In this document: positions 26,601-37,756 of the stretch, in pieces
Layout of the letters: each line of letters begins with the position of its first letter
Position numbering within the stretch: position 1 is the first letter of the stretch
Source of the DNA: Dastarcus helophoroides
Lineage: Eukaryota > Arthropoda > Insecta > Coleoptera > Bothrideridae
Reading direction: 5' to 3'
Length of the DNA stretch: 64,000 nucleotides
Assembly: GCA_028583605.1 (NCBI GenBank)
Contig: CM053328.1
Location: 35,765,722-35,829,721, forward strand
Made by a program: the position numbers and the translations under genes
The notes under the pieces: generated by a model
Databases searched by the model: none
What the model was told of the DNA's origin: nothing
What the model saw: only the letters and a program-made list of their open reading frames with translations

Positions 26601-29600
26601 CAGAAGGTACTGCCACTGTATATATATATATATATATAATCCATTAGTCACGGAATTAGTATAAGTAGATCCGAACAGGAACTTAGGTGAAGGGTGTTAG
26701 TGAAATACTTTGGCATGCTCTTGGTGATTTAAGTTTAGAAGTTTTTTGTAGCAATTTTGTTAAACCCACTGGAAAGCACATTTAAGCTGCGTTCTTTTTT
26801 AGATTAGCAATGTTATGAAGTAAATTTTATTTGTCTGAAAAACCACATTGGTGATATAGAAGCCAATTAAATTGAATACTGTCTTACAAAAATATTATTT
26901 CACAAGCCACAGTTTTAATTTTCGTACTTTAGAGCGCCCTTAATAATGCTTTCCATCCTGCGATACCAAATAATTACTTAAAATCTATCATCCTTGCTAG
27001 AGTCAAACCAATGGCTTGGGACGTGGGGGAAGCACCTGAAGTCGCCAGTCTTCCAAACTCTCAAAGAATTCCAAAAATTAAACCACTTCCCTGGTACATT
27101 CCAATTAGGTCGAAAAGATAGGCTATGGCGTAATTTTCAAAAGTTAATCAACAAGTTTGGCTACAGGGAGTAAGTTAAATATCACGCTCATGAGAGTAAT
27201 GCTATATTCGTCTATTCGTAGATTCGGTTTTCTACCTCAAACTTTCGTACTGCCGGCCGAAATCCGACTTTTAAAGCAGTGTTGGGACTTCAAAAAGACC
27301 GGGGAGATGTGGATATTGAAACCTGTAAGTATATTCATTGGTAAACATTTTTACACTATAGAAGTGTTTTGGTGGAATTATAGAAGTGTTTTTAAGTTGC
27401 GCTTTTTTTAAGTTTGTGATTTTATTTTGAAAATTATGACTTATTTTAAAATTTAGCCATTTTCAAAATTAGTAAGGCTTCAAAAATTTCGACTTTTTTT
27501 TTAAAATGTGCCTTTTTTACTAGTTTTTGATTTTCTTTTGAAAATATTGACTTATTTCAAAATTTAGCCTTTTTTCAAAATTAGTAAGCTCCAACAGTCT
27601 CAACTTTTTTTTTTTTAATTTGACTTTTAAATCGAGACATTTTTTTTCAGAATTTTGATTTTTTTAATTTTTGACTATTTTTTAGTATTTCGCTTGTCTT
27701 TAAAATTACATGTTTTGTTAAAATTTCGACTTTTTGAACATTTTGGTGTTTTTTTTAACCTTAACTTTTATGAAAAGTTGGACATTTTTTTAAAAATTCG
27801 AAATTTTTCAAAACTTTCGACTTTTCTAGAAAATTTGTACTCTTTAAAATTCCGAATTTTTTAAAAATCAAAATTTTCTTAATGTCTTGCATTATTTTTC
27901 AAGTTTTCAAATTAAAAGTTTTGCTCACTTTTCAAAATTTTGACATTTTTCATAATTTCGACTTCTTTTTAAAATGTCTGGCTTTATTTTAAAAGTGTAA
28001 TTTTTTTTATATCAATTTTTAATCGCAATTTTAACCATAGTTTTGGGTATTTCTAAAAATTTCGATATTTTATATAATATCTTTTTAATATCTAACAAAT
28101 ATGTTAAATTTTTTCTTTGAAATTTCGGGTATAAATTCGAGATTAACCATTTAATGCGTTAACCCATGTCTCACTCGAGCGTTCCTTTCCAGTAAATTTT
28201 GAATATGCCCATGTGAACATATTTTTGCTCCTATTGGAAAAAGTATCCTTGTTACGCCAATGAAAATCCTTTTCTTTTTCTTCCAACTATAGATGAATAC
28301 TAAATTATTGAAAAAAAAAACTGATCATTTTTTGACAGAAATTTCCAATTCATGTGTTAATTAAGTGGTTAAATTCGAAATTTTTTAAATAAATGAACGG
28401 TTTCGACATTAATGGTGAAATTTCTAGCTTTATATTAGAATTTTATAATTAAAATGAAAATTTCGTGATCAATGTCGAGATTTTAAGAAGCATTGGAATT
28501 TTATTAAAAAGAAATCTTGAAAATTTGAGATTTCAACTCAACATTCCGTTTCAATCTCAAAATGTTCAGTAGTATGGAAAATCAAATTTTCCTCCATTTT
28601 TTGTTCATTCAGACATTCACTATTTTATTAAGTATTAATGGTATCTCTTAAAGTATTAATCCAAGTCGTTGAAAATTTTACCATTAAAACTTCTGCCAAA
28701 TGCTTTGACTGCTCATAAAGCAGTTATTTATGGCGGATTCATTTTTCTGGAAATGAACCAAAAGCGAGATTATGATGTCAATAAATGTCACTTTAAAGTC
28801 AATGTGTTTATACAGTTTCGACACAATAAATATCTGGTTAAAAATTAGGTCTAATAAGCTGAAGCTTCAAATACAACAGGTTTCTAATGCTGTTTTTCGT
28901 TTTAGCCCGCTTCTGCTCGAGGCGTTGGAATCAGGGTTATAAATAAATGGTCTCAGCTGCCGAAAAAGCAGTCTTTAGTTGTACAAAGATATATTTCGAA
29001 CCCCTACCTCATTAACGGAAGCAAATTTGATCTAAGGCTGTATGTCTTAGTTACAAGTTTCAATCCGCTACGTGTATACCTCTACCCGGAAGGTTTAGTT
29101 AGATTTGCTAGTGGTACGTATCATTTTCCTCTCCAGTTATGCTTATTTATAAGATTGTTTTTAGTAAAATATAGTTCAGATCCTAAGGATCTCAAGGATA
29201 AATTTATGCATTTAACGAATTATAGTATTAATAAAATGTCCAGCCTCTATACTGCTAATGAAGATGCTAATGCTTGCCAAGGTCATAAATGGTAAGTCTT
29301 CCCATCTTAATAACGATTAAATCAGATTCTGATGTCAGTCTGGAAGTTGTTGATGTTACTGGTTTAGTTGTATATTTAAATTCAGGTTAAATCGATGAAT
29401 GGGATTGGAGGGAGGAATGGATAGTAAATGGGAATAGTTGATAGTGAGTGGGATAGGTTGGGTAGATGGGGGCGTATTGAATGGGATCAGTAGTAGGTAG
29501 TGGATTAAATGGGATGATAGTAGATTGAATGGGATGAAAGTTGGTGGGATGGACAGATAGAAGGATGGGATGGATTTGATGAATTAGATGGATTCGATGA

Positions 29601-32355
29601 TTGGATGGACTCGATGATTCGATGGACTCGATGATTGGATGGACTCGATGAATTGGATGGATAAAGAGAGGGTAGGAAAGAGGGTAAAGAGAGAAGAGAG
29701 TGGGAGAACAAGGAGGGTGGCGGGAGAGGTAGAGGAAAGATTGAGAAGAAATAGGGATGAGAGAAAATTGAAAGGGAGACGAGTTAGGAAGTTGCATCTG
29801 AACGTGGTACTTGCAGGACAATATCCAAATTATGGGAATACATGGAAAGGCAAGGCATCAACACGAGAATGTTATGGAAAAACCTCCAGCAGTTAGTTGT
29901 AAAAACTATGATTACTGCCGAACCGCCCATTATGGAGTTGTGTGAGGAAAACCTAGGTAGTCGATACAACTGTTACGAATTATTCGGCGTTGACGTCCTG
30001 CTAGACGAGCACCTAAAACCGTGGCTTTTAGAAGTATGAGCTGTAAGTTTCTAATTACAAAACGACTAATCTTGTGTACGTTTAGGTCAATATTTCCCCA
30101 AGTTTGCACAGTTCTTCACCATTGGACGCCGTAGTTAAAGGGCCTTTGGTTAAAACTTTGTTCGATCCTGGCGCAGTTCCATTTTCCTCAGAAATTGTAT
30201 AGGTATTATCGACCGGCGCCTAAGACGTACGATCCGAAGATATACAGCGTGAATCTCACAAAAAAAGAAGATCTTAAGCATAGACAGTTTGAGCAACATA
30301 TGATGAGAACTGAATATTTGGAAGATATATTGGAGGACTTGACCGGAGATGACGTTCGACATTTGACACAGGCGGAAGACGAGTTCGTAGCAAAGGGGAT
30401 GTTCGAAAGAGTGTTCCCTACCGCGATGTCGTATAGGTATTTCGAATTCATGGAAGTTCGTTATTATAATAGGCTCTTTGACGCGTGGGAATTTAAATAT
30501 GAAAAGAATCGACAAGCTGGTGAGTTTTTTGTATTATTGATAGAATTTTTTTTTTTTTTAAGTTTAATCCACTCGCAAAGGATAACCCCATTATGCTTTC
30601 AAAGCACTGCGAGTAGGATGCGGAAACAAAGATAGATGCCGATGAACCGCTTTCTTAAACAAGGATAGGTTGTAATTTTTGGGGACAATTCCTTTCGGTA
30701 ACAAGTTCCATAACTTGGAAGTTGTATAGAAAAAAGAGTCTCACTAATATTATTACTTTATCTGATTGATTCAGTCACTCTGAAAAACTTCAGGGAATAA
30801 TAATATTTTAATGCACAGACCAACACATTTGAATCCTTATCAGAATTTTGAAACCAAAGGTAGGTTCGATTTGTTGGATCTCATCAATGGCCAGTGGCAT
30901 ACCCATTGGTTGGGTTGAGTGTGCTAAAATGGCAATTTAAACATTAATCAGATTCAGAGTTTGGAAATGAAAGATTGGTTTCAATCTCTTGTTAGATCTC
31001 GTACATTCAATGGATATGCCATTGATGAGATTAACAATATCGAAATCCGTCTAATAAATGTTGAAACCTATTACTCTGTGCATTCAGAGGCATTTCATCC
31101 AATTCAGTATACGAACACTTATCTTGTAATTATAATCTAATTTTTTATAATAATCTTTTTATTCCAGGTATTGAACGTTTACAACATTTATGTGCCCAAA
31201 AGCTTCACTTGAAGGTTGCCCCTAATCCTGTAAATAGGGTAAGTATTGTAATTAATTTGTTGACAATTGAAACATTCTGTGATTTCTAACATTATATTTA
31301 ATAGGCAAGATTGTTCCTCTTGTCTACTTTTCATAGGTTAATCTCTCAGTGTCGCAGTAAGTCGATCTCGACGTTGAAAATTTTTGAATTGGAAATTAGA
31401 TTATTAGATCGAAAATTAGAAATTAGAAACAAAATCTATTTTAGATAAAAGATTATAAATAGATCTATCTTACCTGACTAGCAAAATTATTAAATTATGA
31501 TGTCGATTGTTTCTTTTGTAACTTACGTTCAAATAAAATTATTATCAAGAGTCTTGTCAAATTACTTTGAAGTTACGTTTACGAATATTTTTTCTTACCG
31601 TACTTGATAATTTTTTTTGAACGTGCATTAGTTTTGCAAATAAATGGTTATATAGTTTGTAATCACACCACAAATTTGACTTTAGGTCAGCTTTTTTAAA
31701 AAAGGTTTTTGTTTTGAATGTAGGAGATAGAGAAAAACTATAATTTTTCCTTGCTTGCCCACTAGGGGTAACTTAAAGGATATACATTAGTTAGAACGTA
31801 ACATTGATCCAAATTTAAAATCAAAATGAACCAACTTTATGTTAATTCTCAAAACTTATCACTTCTATAAGCGTTTAATCCAGAAAAAGTACAACCAGTG
31901 TGTATGCTGTAACCGAGATTACAATACTCACTAATAACGTGCTAACTTTCATTCTTGTATTATAGCTTACATGGTAGCAACATCAATTAAATACAAGCGC
32001 CTTCGATGTGACGTTTAAGTGTCTTAAAATTAACAAATAATGTCAATTAAATATAATGAAAGTTCGACTGTTCCATTACAGAAACAATTAAAATCCAAAA
32101 GAAGACGTAACTTAAATTTGGTTCAATACAGCTTACCTTGAATCTGTGTTATATTATTATATTATATTAGTTTTCTAATTTCTCTGGTGTCACTATACAT
32201 ACTATTAATTTGGCATATCTGACTTACATTCTCAATAATTTTAGAATGTGCTGAGTTCGACCCCCTCGGAATCCCAAAATCTCCAGTCGTCGATAGAGGG
32301 TCAGAGTCTATTACAAAGCGCTCTTCAAGTCGTGACAATCAACGATAAGTCGTAA
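8609..32355 (+). CDS. TTLL4: Tubulin polyglutamylase, TTLL4 type
   Basis: Tubulin tyrosine ligase-like enzyme that adds glutamate chains to tubulin and some non-tubulin proteins. Coding exons: 8609-9841, 17153-17283, 26342-26545, 27001-27169, 27222-27324, 28906-29113, 29165-29291, 29817-30033, 30086-30519, 31168-31238, 32245-32355, all phase-consistent, about 1001 aa. An in-frame TGA at 8597 supports the ATG at 8609. The first exon encodes a Cys-rich then low-complexity region I do not recognise. The TTL catalytic core shows LNHFPGTFQLGRKDRLWRN, SARGVGIRV, NGSKFDLRLYVLV, FMHLTNYS, HELFG-like YELFGVDVLLDEHLKPWLLE and the metal/ATP motif EVNISPSLHSSSPLD. After it come TTLL4-like LTGDDVRHLTQAEDEF and FERVFP. 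Two +1 insertions interrupt it: TTT at 9600-9602 and a base near 30156-30165. Introns 9842-17152 and 17284-26341 are filled mainly with tandem repeats. Confidence 0.94.
10080..16105. repeat. A-rich tandem array with ~630-760 bp units (TTLL4 intron)
   Basis: The stretch is built of degenerate GTCGAAATTTTCAAAAA-like words. From about 11240 to 15420 these form long units. The marker GTG(C/T)AGAAATTTG occurs at 11421, 12181, 12809, 13569, 14311 and 15054, with spacings of 760, 628, 760, 742 and 743 bp. Within units, blocks such as TGTAGCCGAAATTTTGAGCA and AGTGCAGAACTGTTAGTAGT recur in fixed order. Sequence at 10080-11240 and 15420-16105 uses the same words but is more diverged. Short open frames that repeat here are by-products of the array. 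Confidence 0.9.
16106..17152. other. Unique intron sequence upstream of TTLL4 exon 2
   Basis: Non-repetitive and less A-rich than the preceding array. It ends with the acceptor TTCTTTTCAG at 17152. I see no gene or RNA here. Confidence 0.5.
17640..18600. repeat. Degenerate AAATTTCGAAA-word region (TTLL4 intron)
   Basis: AT-rich filler with a loose internal repeat: CCGTTTTCAAAATCGAAAAA with flanking sequence recurs at about 17768 and 17927, followed by AATCCGGAGTC-like text. No long open frame or RNA is seen. Confidence 0.6.
18600..25430. repeat. Satellite-like array of ~111-bp monomers with higher-order units (TTLL4 intron)
   Basis: About 60 diverged copies of a roughly 111-bp monomer built around AAAACAACTG..ATACTGATGAACTACCAAAT, then TTTTAGCACAAAATTATTTTG and TTTTAGAGAA. 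GATGAAC marks at 21511, 21622, 21734, 21844 and 21956 give spacings of 110-112. In the right two-thirds, monomers form a higher-order unit of about 1 kb: a GGGTCC..CATGAGAACAAA marker lies at about 21226, 22423, 23396 and 24409 (1197, 973, 1013 bp). The first interval contains an extra dimer of about 222 bp (21502-21723 is near-identical to 21724-21945). The left part (18800-20400) has another arrangement, spaced about 380-460 bp. No coding capacity is believed. Confidence 0.92.
25430..26260. repeat. AT-rich array with three ~120-bp units (TTLL4 intron)
   Basis: ACGTTTTGCTTCCAAATTAA starts near-identical units at 25736, 25858 and 25977 (spacing 122 and 119, the last ending near 26095). Flanking sequence is made of GAAATTTTCGAAACTAC-type words. 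The array lies directly between the 111-bp satellite and the next TTLL4 exon. Confidence 0.85.
26546..27000. other. TTLL4 intron with (TA)n tract
   Basis: Apart from a short TATATATA run around 26617-26637 nothing is recognised. It is bounded by GTGAGT and CTTGCTAG splice sites. Confidence 0.6.
27420..28160. repeat. T-rich word-repeat region (TTLL4 intron)
   Basis: The same AAATTTCGA vocabulary as the other intron arrays but in the opposite orientation (TTTCGACTTTTTTT, AAAATTTCGAC). Period is irregular. The remaining intron to 28905 is AT-rich without recognised features. Confidence 0.6.
29395..29760. repeat. Purine-rich minisatellite (TTLL4 intron)
   Basis: The plus strand is strongly G/A-rich (GGGATGG, GATGGATT, GGGTAGGAAAGAGGG), unlike the A/T words elsewhere. 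A regular 17-bp unit GATGATTGGATGGACTC repeats at 29596, 29613, 29630 and, truncated, 29647. The array lies inside the intron between the exons ending QGHKW and starting TISKLW. Confidence 0.8.
30520..31167. other. TTLL4 intron with short inverted repeat
   Basis: AATGCACAGA near 30811 is matched by TCTGTGCATT near 31076, and the sequence between is GC-richer than its surroundings. It could be a decayed short transposon, but with a 10-bp match this is weak. Confidence 0.3.
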
Positions 32356-34249
32356 CAAATTAGACACGATGATAGTGTAGTTCATAAGTGAGTATTGGAA
32401 TTTGATTGCGATTTTATATCGTCCCTTAGGTCGCGTTTGTTTTAGGATGTTCGCGAAGATACGTAAATTGAGTCGGAAAATACACCAGTCTCAGCTACTG
32501 CCATCTATGTCCTGAGTAAATACATAGACCACTATATACATCTATGTATTTAAAGGAGATATATTTTTATACACTTTTTTTTAGTTATATTAGTAATGTA
32601 AACCACCATCGGTGTGATGTGGAAAATTGCATTTATTTATTATGAACTAATAGTAAAAACCCGTTGTTTATATTTCTAATCTATAAATTATTTCGATATT
32701 TGTACTCATTTTAAAATAATAAAAATTGTTCTTTACAGTTTGTATGTGTTTTTTTTTTTAGAAAGTAATATATTTATCGTTCCATCTTCGATTTAGCTCA
32801 AACTGGAACCACGCTGCTGAAGGATGCAGTTTCTTCAATTTTACTACTATTTCACCTTAGACAACCAAAATTAAAATTTGTGTCAGTTCCGAGCTTTGTT
32901 TAATAGAACATTTTGACCCAATTTCAATTAAGTTTAACATGTGTACTGCATTTTGGAATTGATATGACCGCCTAAGCGGCATAGAAAAAGCCAGTTCTTC
33001 GCACAGTGTGGCTATAACATCTCTTATGAGAATATAATGGATGTACCGGGCATATATCCCTTAAGGCACCCAATTTAACACATGTATGAGACTTTTATGG
33101 TCTGTAACGCACACAGTTTTACAACACTAACCAGATTATTTCACACTTGCTAGTGTGCAACATGAAATAAAATTTAAAATAGAAAATAGCGTCAATTAAA
33201 GGGCCAAAGTGGGACGAAATTTCAAATTTAAACTAAATTTTCAAAAAAATTCAAATTAAAAAAAACTCCAAACTCATTAACAGAATAGAAGTCGCCTTTA
33301 AAGTTAAAATTAGATAGTATTGTATAATTTGTAAGTTTATGTTGAAAATTTGGGAAAAGTCTAAATTTGAAGAAAAAAATTCTAGCAGTTAACAATAAAA
33401 ATATTCTTAATAGAGTTAATCTTCAGATTTTCAAATTCAACCCCAATTTTGCTTGAAGTTTGCTTGAACTTGATATTTTAACCCTACCTTTCTTTCACTT
33501 GATGCTTAAAAATCTTACGGCTAAATTTTAATTTTTAAACCCTCAAAATTTCCATTTTTAATCTTCAAATTTATAAACAAAAATCAGATTTTTCAGTTTA
33601 AAATCTGTACACTTTAATTCCGTATTTCAAGAAAAATTTTCACATTTTGGGAGAAAGTCTAAAATTTATAAAAATAAAATTTGAGCCTAAAAAAAGATGA
33701 AACTTTAAAGAATAAAAACTTATAGAAAGAAAGATTTAATATTTCAGTATTAAACTTGGAATTTTGATAAAATTTCGACTTTAATTATTTTCAAAATGAC
33801 AACAATTTGAAACTGAGATTAAAGTCAAAGTTTTGAGAACATTTGTTTTTATAAATTTAAGTTTTTTCGAGATGTTGAGTTTTTTTCAAAATTAGAAATT
33901 CAAGGTTGCAATTTTTGGTTTTTTTCCTCAAAATTTCGACTTTCCCGAAATTTGGTTTTTAATATTTTTCAACTCTTTTAGAATTTTCGTTTTTTTTTCC
34001 CTAGAATTACGTCATGTAGAGAAATTTTAATCTCCAAATTCCGACTTAAATATACAGAATTAAACAGGTTTCTCTTTCTTTTAAGCAAGGTAGAAGAATG
34101 GTTTATCTTTCGTAAAAGGAAAAAAAATGTCTGATCATATTTTTTTAATCCATTGCAATCAAAGGCAGGATAATAATTAGTCATCTGAAGAGTACCTTTG
34201 GTTATACATTTATATTATCCAAGAAGTGTACCACGGTTATATAGAAAGA
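32356..34249. other. TTLL4 3' UTR and intergenic sequence
   Basis: AATAAA-like signals near 32715 may end the TTLL4 transcript. The 33180-34020 stretch is AT-rich word-repeat filler of the same type as the introns, without a clear period. I see no gene. Confidence 0.45.
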
Positions 34250-34497
34250 GGATAGTGCACGATCGTTGTAAACGGTATCGAAAAAGCGTCTAGAGAGTAG
34301 CTACATACGTTCTCGTGATATCAGGGGTGATGGATTTCTACTATCAATGAGGAACGAAGTAAATAAATATAACTAATGGCTATTAAACAGCGGGCAAGAG
34401 AGAGGGAGAAAAGTATTAGTCGGAGCTACTCTTCTTTCTAGATGAATTTTGGTCAAATTTTTATACATGGCCAATATAAGGCCGTGCACTATCCTTA
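34250..34497. mobile_element. Possible short inverted-repeat element
   Basis: AGGATAGTGCACG at the left is matched by its reverse complement CGTGCACTATCCT at the right, enclosing about 220 bp. No target duplication is clear. It immediately precedes a better-defined element, which makes a transposon remnant plausible. Confidence 0.4.
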
Positions 34498-34518
34498 TTC
34501 TTTAATCCGTGAAGTGTA

Positions 34519-34843
34519 CAACAAGTTTTCTAATCTAGTGTGCTGCTGTCATTTTTTGACATGTACACGTATGTTTCTTACTTGATTCGTACTCACCAAA
34601 TTGACATTTAACAATGACATAAAAATTCTGCAGTACTATCAGGAATATAAGAGGATCGTTTACGATTGCTCTTGGGTTGTTCGAAAGTAGAATTCAACAA
34701 TAAAGGATTTTTCTTCCGTTGTAACATCAGATCAATAAAATATTTTTTTAAGGTTATGTTTGTTCACCTGTCTGATCAAGTAAGGAACATACGTAAACAT
34801 GACAAAAAATGACAGCAGCACACTAGGTTTAGAAAACTTTTTG
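34519..34843. mobile_element. MITE, Tc1/mariner-like, TA flanks
   Basis: Terminal inverted repeats of about 75 bp: the left arm runs CAACAAGTTTTCTAA..CTAGTGTGCTGCTGTCATTTTTTG..CATG, and the right arm is its reverse complement with a few mismatches. Both ends abut TA (34517-34518 and 34844-34845), the target site of Tc1/mariner elements. It is 325 bp with no coding capacity. A related, more diverged copy lies at about 49715-49880. Confidence 0.75.
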
Positions 34844-35716
34844 TACACACGTCAGTTTGACCACAGTATAGATATTAGCTTACACATACAATAGCGACAA
34901 GAAGTGTCGGTACCTTTGATCTTGACCTTCCTTCCGTTGACCTTCAGTGGAGTCAACTATGTTGTGGATTGTGCACGCCCGCGAAAATTTAAATTTATTT
35001 ATTAAACAAAACCATCAAGTTTATTAATTTCAATAGTTTTCACCGTTTAAAGTCTAATTTACTACTTTACTAATGGTCCAAAAATACTTGTTTTCGTGTA
35101 TTTTTTAAATAATGTGAATTTTGTAATTAATAACCTGATAAGTTTAAAGAATACACAAAGAAAAACTAAACATAGATTGTGACTGAAGGCAAAATAATTT
35201 CTACAGGAAACAACTTGTTTATTTGTTTGTATAAAACTGGCAAATGCGAGTATAATAAAACAGTTTTTCTTAAATAAAACAAATTGGTTGTACCTGAATA
35301 TTACCGTTTTCGTCTTTTAGAAATTAAAAAGTTGATTTTATCAAATTATTATTGCTGTTAAAGTTACATTTATAAATAGAACATGTAAATTCTCCTCTTT
35401 TCTCTATTTGGTTTCATCTTATTAACGCAATGAATTATAACAAGACTGACATTTAAATAAAACTGCTCCAGTGTTGCCAGATGACCTAAACATTATTCGC
35501 GAACAATCTACTTAAAAAATACCACAATTCGGATGCAAATCCCTAACCATATCAAATTTCTAGAACATCCTTCAATGTACATAAGGTGTCTTACATTTTT
35601 ACCATGAATGAATAACAGTATGAACGTAAAATAAAAAATTATATTCGCTCAAGTGCTGATTTTCCCAAACACTTGGCAACTCTCAACTGACATTCAGTTA
35701 CCCAACGACCATAGAT

Positions 35717-36546
35717 TAGGGATGATCAATATTAGAAAAACATCGATATTGACATTAATATTAACATCGGTTCAAAAGTATCGATGTACGATGAATATCG
35801 AAAGAAAAATATCGATGTCCGAAAACATCGATGTTTTAGGTAAAAAAACTATCCATTTTATTATAAGGTATACACATATAGTAAGCGACGTAAGCAAATT
35901 CATGGTAAATTGTTGGGTTACATTACTGCAAAAGTTTGAGTTTACTGGACAAACAGAGTACAATATAGGGTACATTTACTATATCTGTTATTTCGTTTTC
36001 GAAGTTTCATTACAAAAAAAAATTAACTTCTATTAACTTCACTTGCTCCCACTTTATTCTTAGATAAGAAAAAAATTGACCATGGCTTGAAATTGGCAGT
36101 TTTTTATTTTGTTAGTTTTAATTTGTTTATATCCACCAGCCCAAGAAGACTATAATACACCAGCCATATCTAGCGTGATATGAGTGTATGCAACATTTGT
36201 TACACCTAATTACGCTAGATGGACTGTTCTCCACCACTGTGCCGCGGCACTGTACCGTCCCGCGAGATTCTTGAAGTGTGCCGCCAAATTTTACGGCTGC
36301 ATACAGTAAAATAGCGGAAGGGACTTTTTTAAAAGTTATATAATTGTTAGTGCCGCCAAGTTTTTAGATTATTAAAAGTGTGCCGTTACGAAAAAAAGGT
36401 TGAGAATCACTGGCCTAGACTTAGAGTGTATCAATATCGATGTTCCGATTTTATACACATAACATCGATGTGTCAATATTATCGAAAACTTAACATCGAT
36501 GTTTTTCCACTAAACATTCACCATCGATGAATATCAATCATCCCTA
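35717..36546. mobile_element. Non-autonomous hAT element with 8-bp TSD
   Basis: It begins TAGGGATGATCAATATT and ends with AATATCAATCATCCCTA. The target duplication CCATAGAT is perfect on both sides (35709-35716 and 36547-36554). Eight-base duplications and TAGGG-type ends fit the hAT superfamily. Subterminal regions are rich in ATCGATG repeats (ACATCGATGTT). Size is 830 bp, with no transposase frame. Confidence 0.85.
36212..36418. mobile_element. Nested hAT-type fragment (GTGCCGCGGCAC)
   Basis: The interior contains GTGCCGCGGCAC, several GTGCCG/GCCGCCAA words, and a right end AAAAAGGTTGAGAATCACTGG. These resemble the TTCTCAACC ends common among animal hAT elements. The left end (GTTCTCCACC) is decayed. 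It is probably a second element inside the 830-bp hAT. Confidence 0.5.
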
Positions 36547-36695
36547 CCATAGATCTTATTTCTGGATATCATAGAACACTGCGACGCCATGTTCGGGATT
36601 GTGCAAATTGACGCATGAGCAAACAAAATTCGTGACAAAATTTTAGCACTTTGTCGCTACTCTATGCGTAAGCTAATATCTATACTGTGGTTTGA

Positions 36696-37756
36696 CCTTG
36701 TTATTGGAAAAAATATATCACATTTGTTTTTTCTCCGATCACGTTGCGATTGAATCCGATCAACTTCGTTATTCATAAAAGGCACGAACGCCACTGGCAG
36801 ACAAATATTGTAAAATAAGTTTAGGTAAGTTTTTAGTTGTTTTAGGATTTTTTTTGTTTTTGGAGATTATGTATCTTGAAAATCTTATAAAACGTGTCAT
36901 TTTTTTTATTATTTATCCACTACTTTTTAGGTTTGGAAATTTTAATTCGACTTTGGAGGTTATCTTTTTTAGAACACAGAAGTTGGTAATTCTGAGTTCC
37001 TGACATTTATGAAAATTTTCTGTGATTTCTGATTAAAATTGATTTGTTAGATATTAAAATGAATGTTACTCAAAATTTTGAAACGTAGGTCATATTAAAA
37101 TAAAATATATTTAATAGGTAGCAGGTAAATAATTTAAAATTATACTTTATTACCACTTTTTACACCTATCAATATTATCCTTTTTTATATTTTTGTTGTA
37201 ATTTGTTTGTGAATAGATAAGTCGATGATAATTCCAGAAGAAATTATTTTCATATTGTTGGAAGACTTAATTACCATTTACAAGAGCGTTGATTGAATAT
37301 TGAATCAACGACAAACGAAATAAATTAAAGAAAAATTATTGGTATAATACAATTTTTTAATCCCGGTGGGTCGACGAAATGTCTCAAACCGGTATCGTAT
37401 ACTTACCTAAACGCTTTAAATTGAAAACGTCAGACTTGATCAATAACCAATGCAGCGAATACAATGACATGAATCAGAATGAAAATTACCAAGTTGCAAC
37501 AATTATTGCATTTTAGCTCCGATTTCCCGTGAATGTATGACATTTTTGGGTTACCCTAAACGTCTGCCATCTGCAGGCGCAGCACCAAACAAGTCCGCGC
37601 TCGCACTGTGCGAGTTGACAACAAAAGATAGAGACGTCTTGCCGCAAAAGATTCGTTCGAGACGCGAAATACATGAGACCGTCGGATATTTCGTCTTTAA
37701 ATTGCGGGTAGTGAGTTAAATAATAATCGTTTTAGTGCATAGGTCGCGTGTGAATT
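36696..37756. other. Macoilin upstream region
   Basis: AT-rich with a less AT-rich stretch from 37560. An acceptor-like GTTTTAG about 24 bp before the macoilin ATG suggests a spliced 5' leader. No other gene is seen. Confidence 0.45.

Larger units (their letters stand above)
34861..36690. mobile_element. DNA transposon remnant with 40-bp TIRs (contains a younger hAT insertion)
   Basis: Left end 34861-34900 begins CCACAGTATAGATATTAGCT, and right end 36651-36690 is its reverse complement, about 37 of 40 bases matching. TTTGA flanks both sides (34856-34860 and 36691-36695), a possible 5-bp target duplication. Without the nested insertion the element is about 1.0 kb. No transposase is visible, so the superfamily is undecided. 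Confidence 0.7.

Noticed and set aside
35653..36036. 127-codon plus-strand open frame
   Set aside because: It crosses the boundary of the 830-bp hAT element and has no recognisable motif.
37537..37719. 60-codon open frame upstream of macoilin
   Set aside because: It lies in the probable promoter/5' leader, has no family resemblance and is short.
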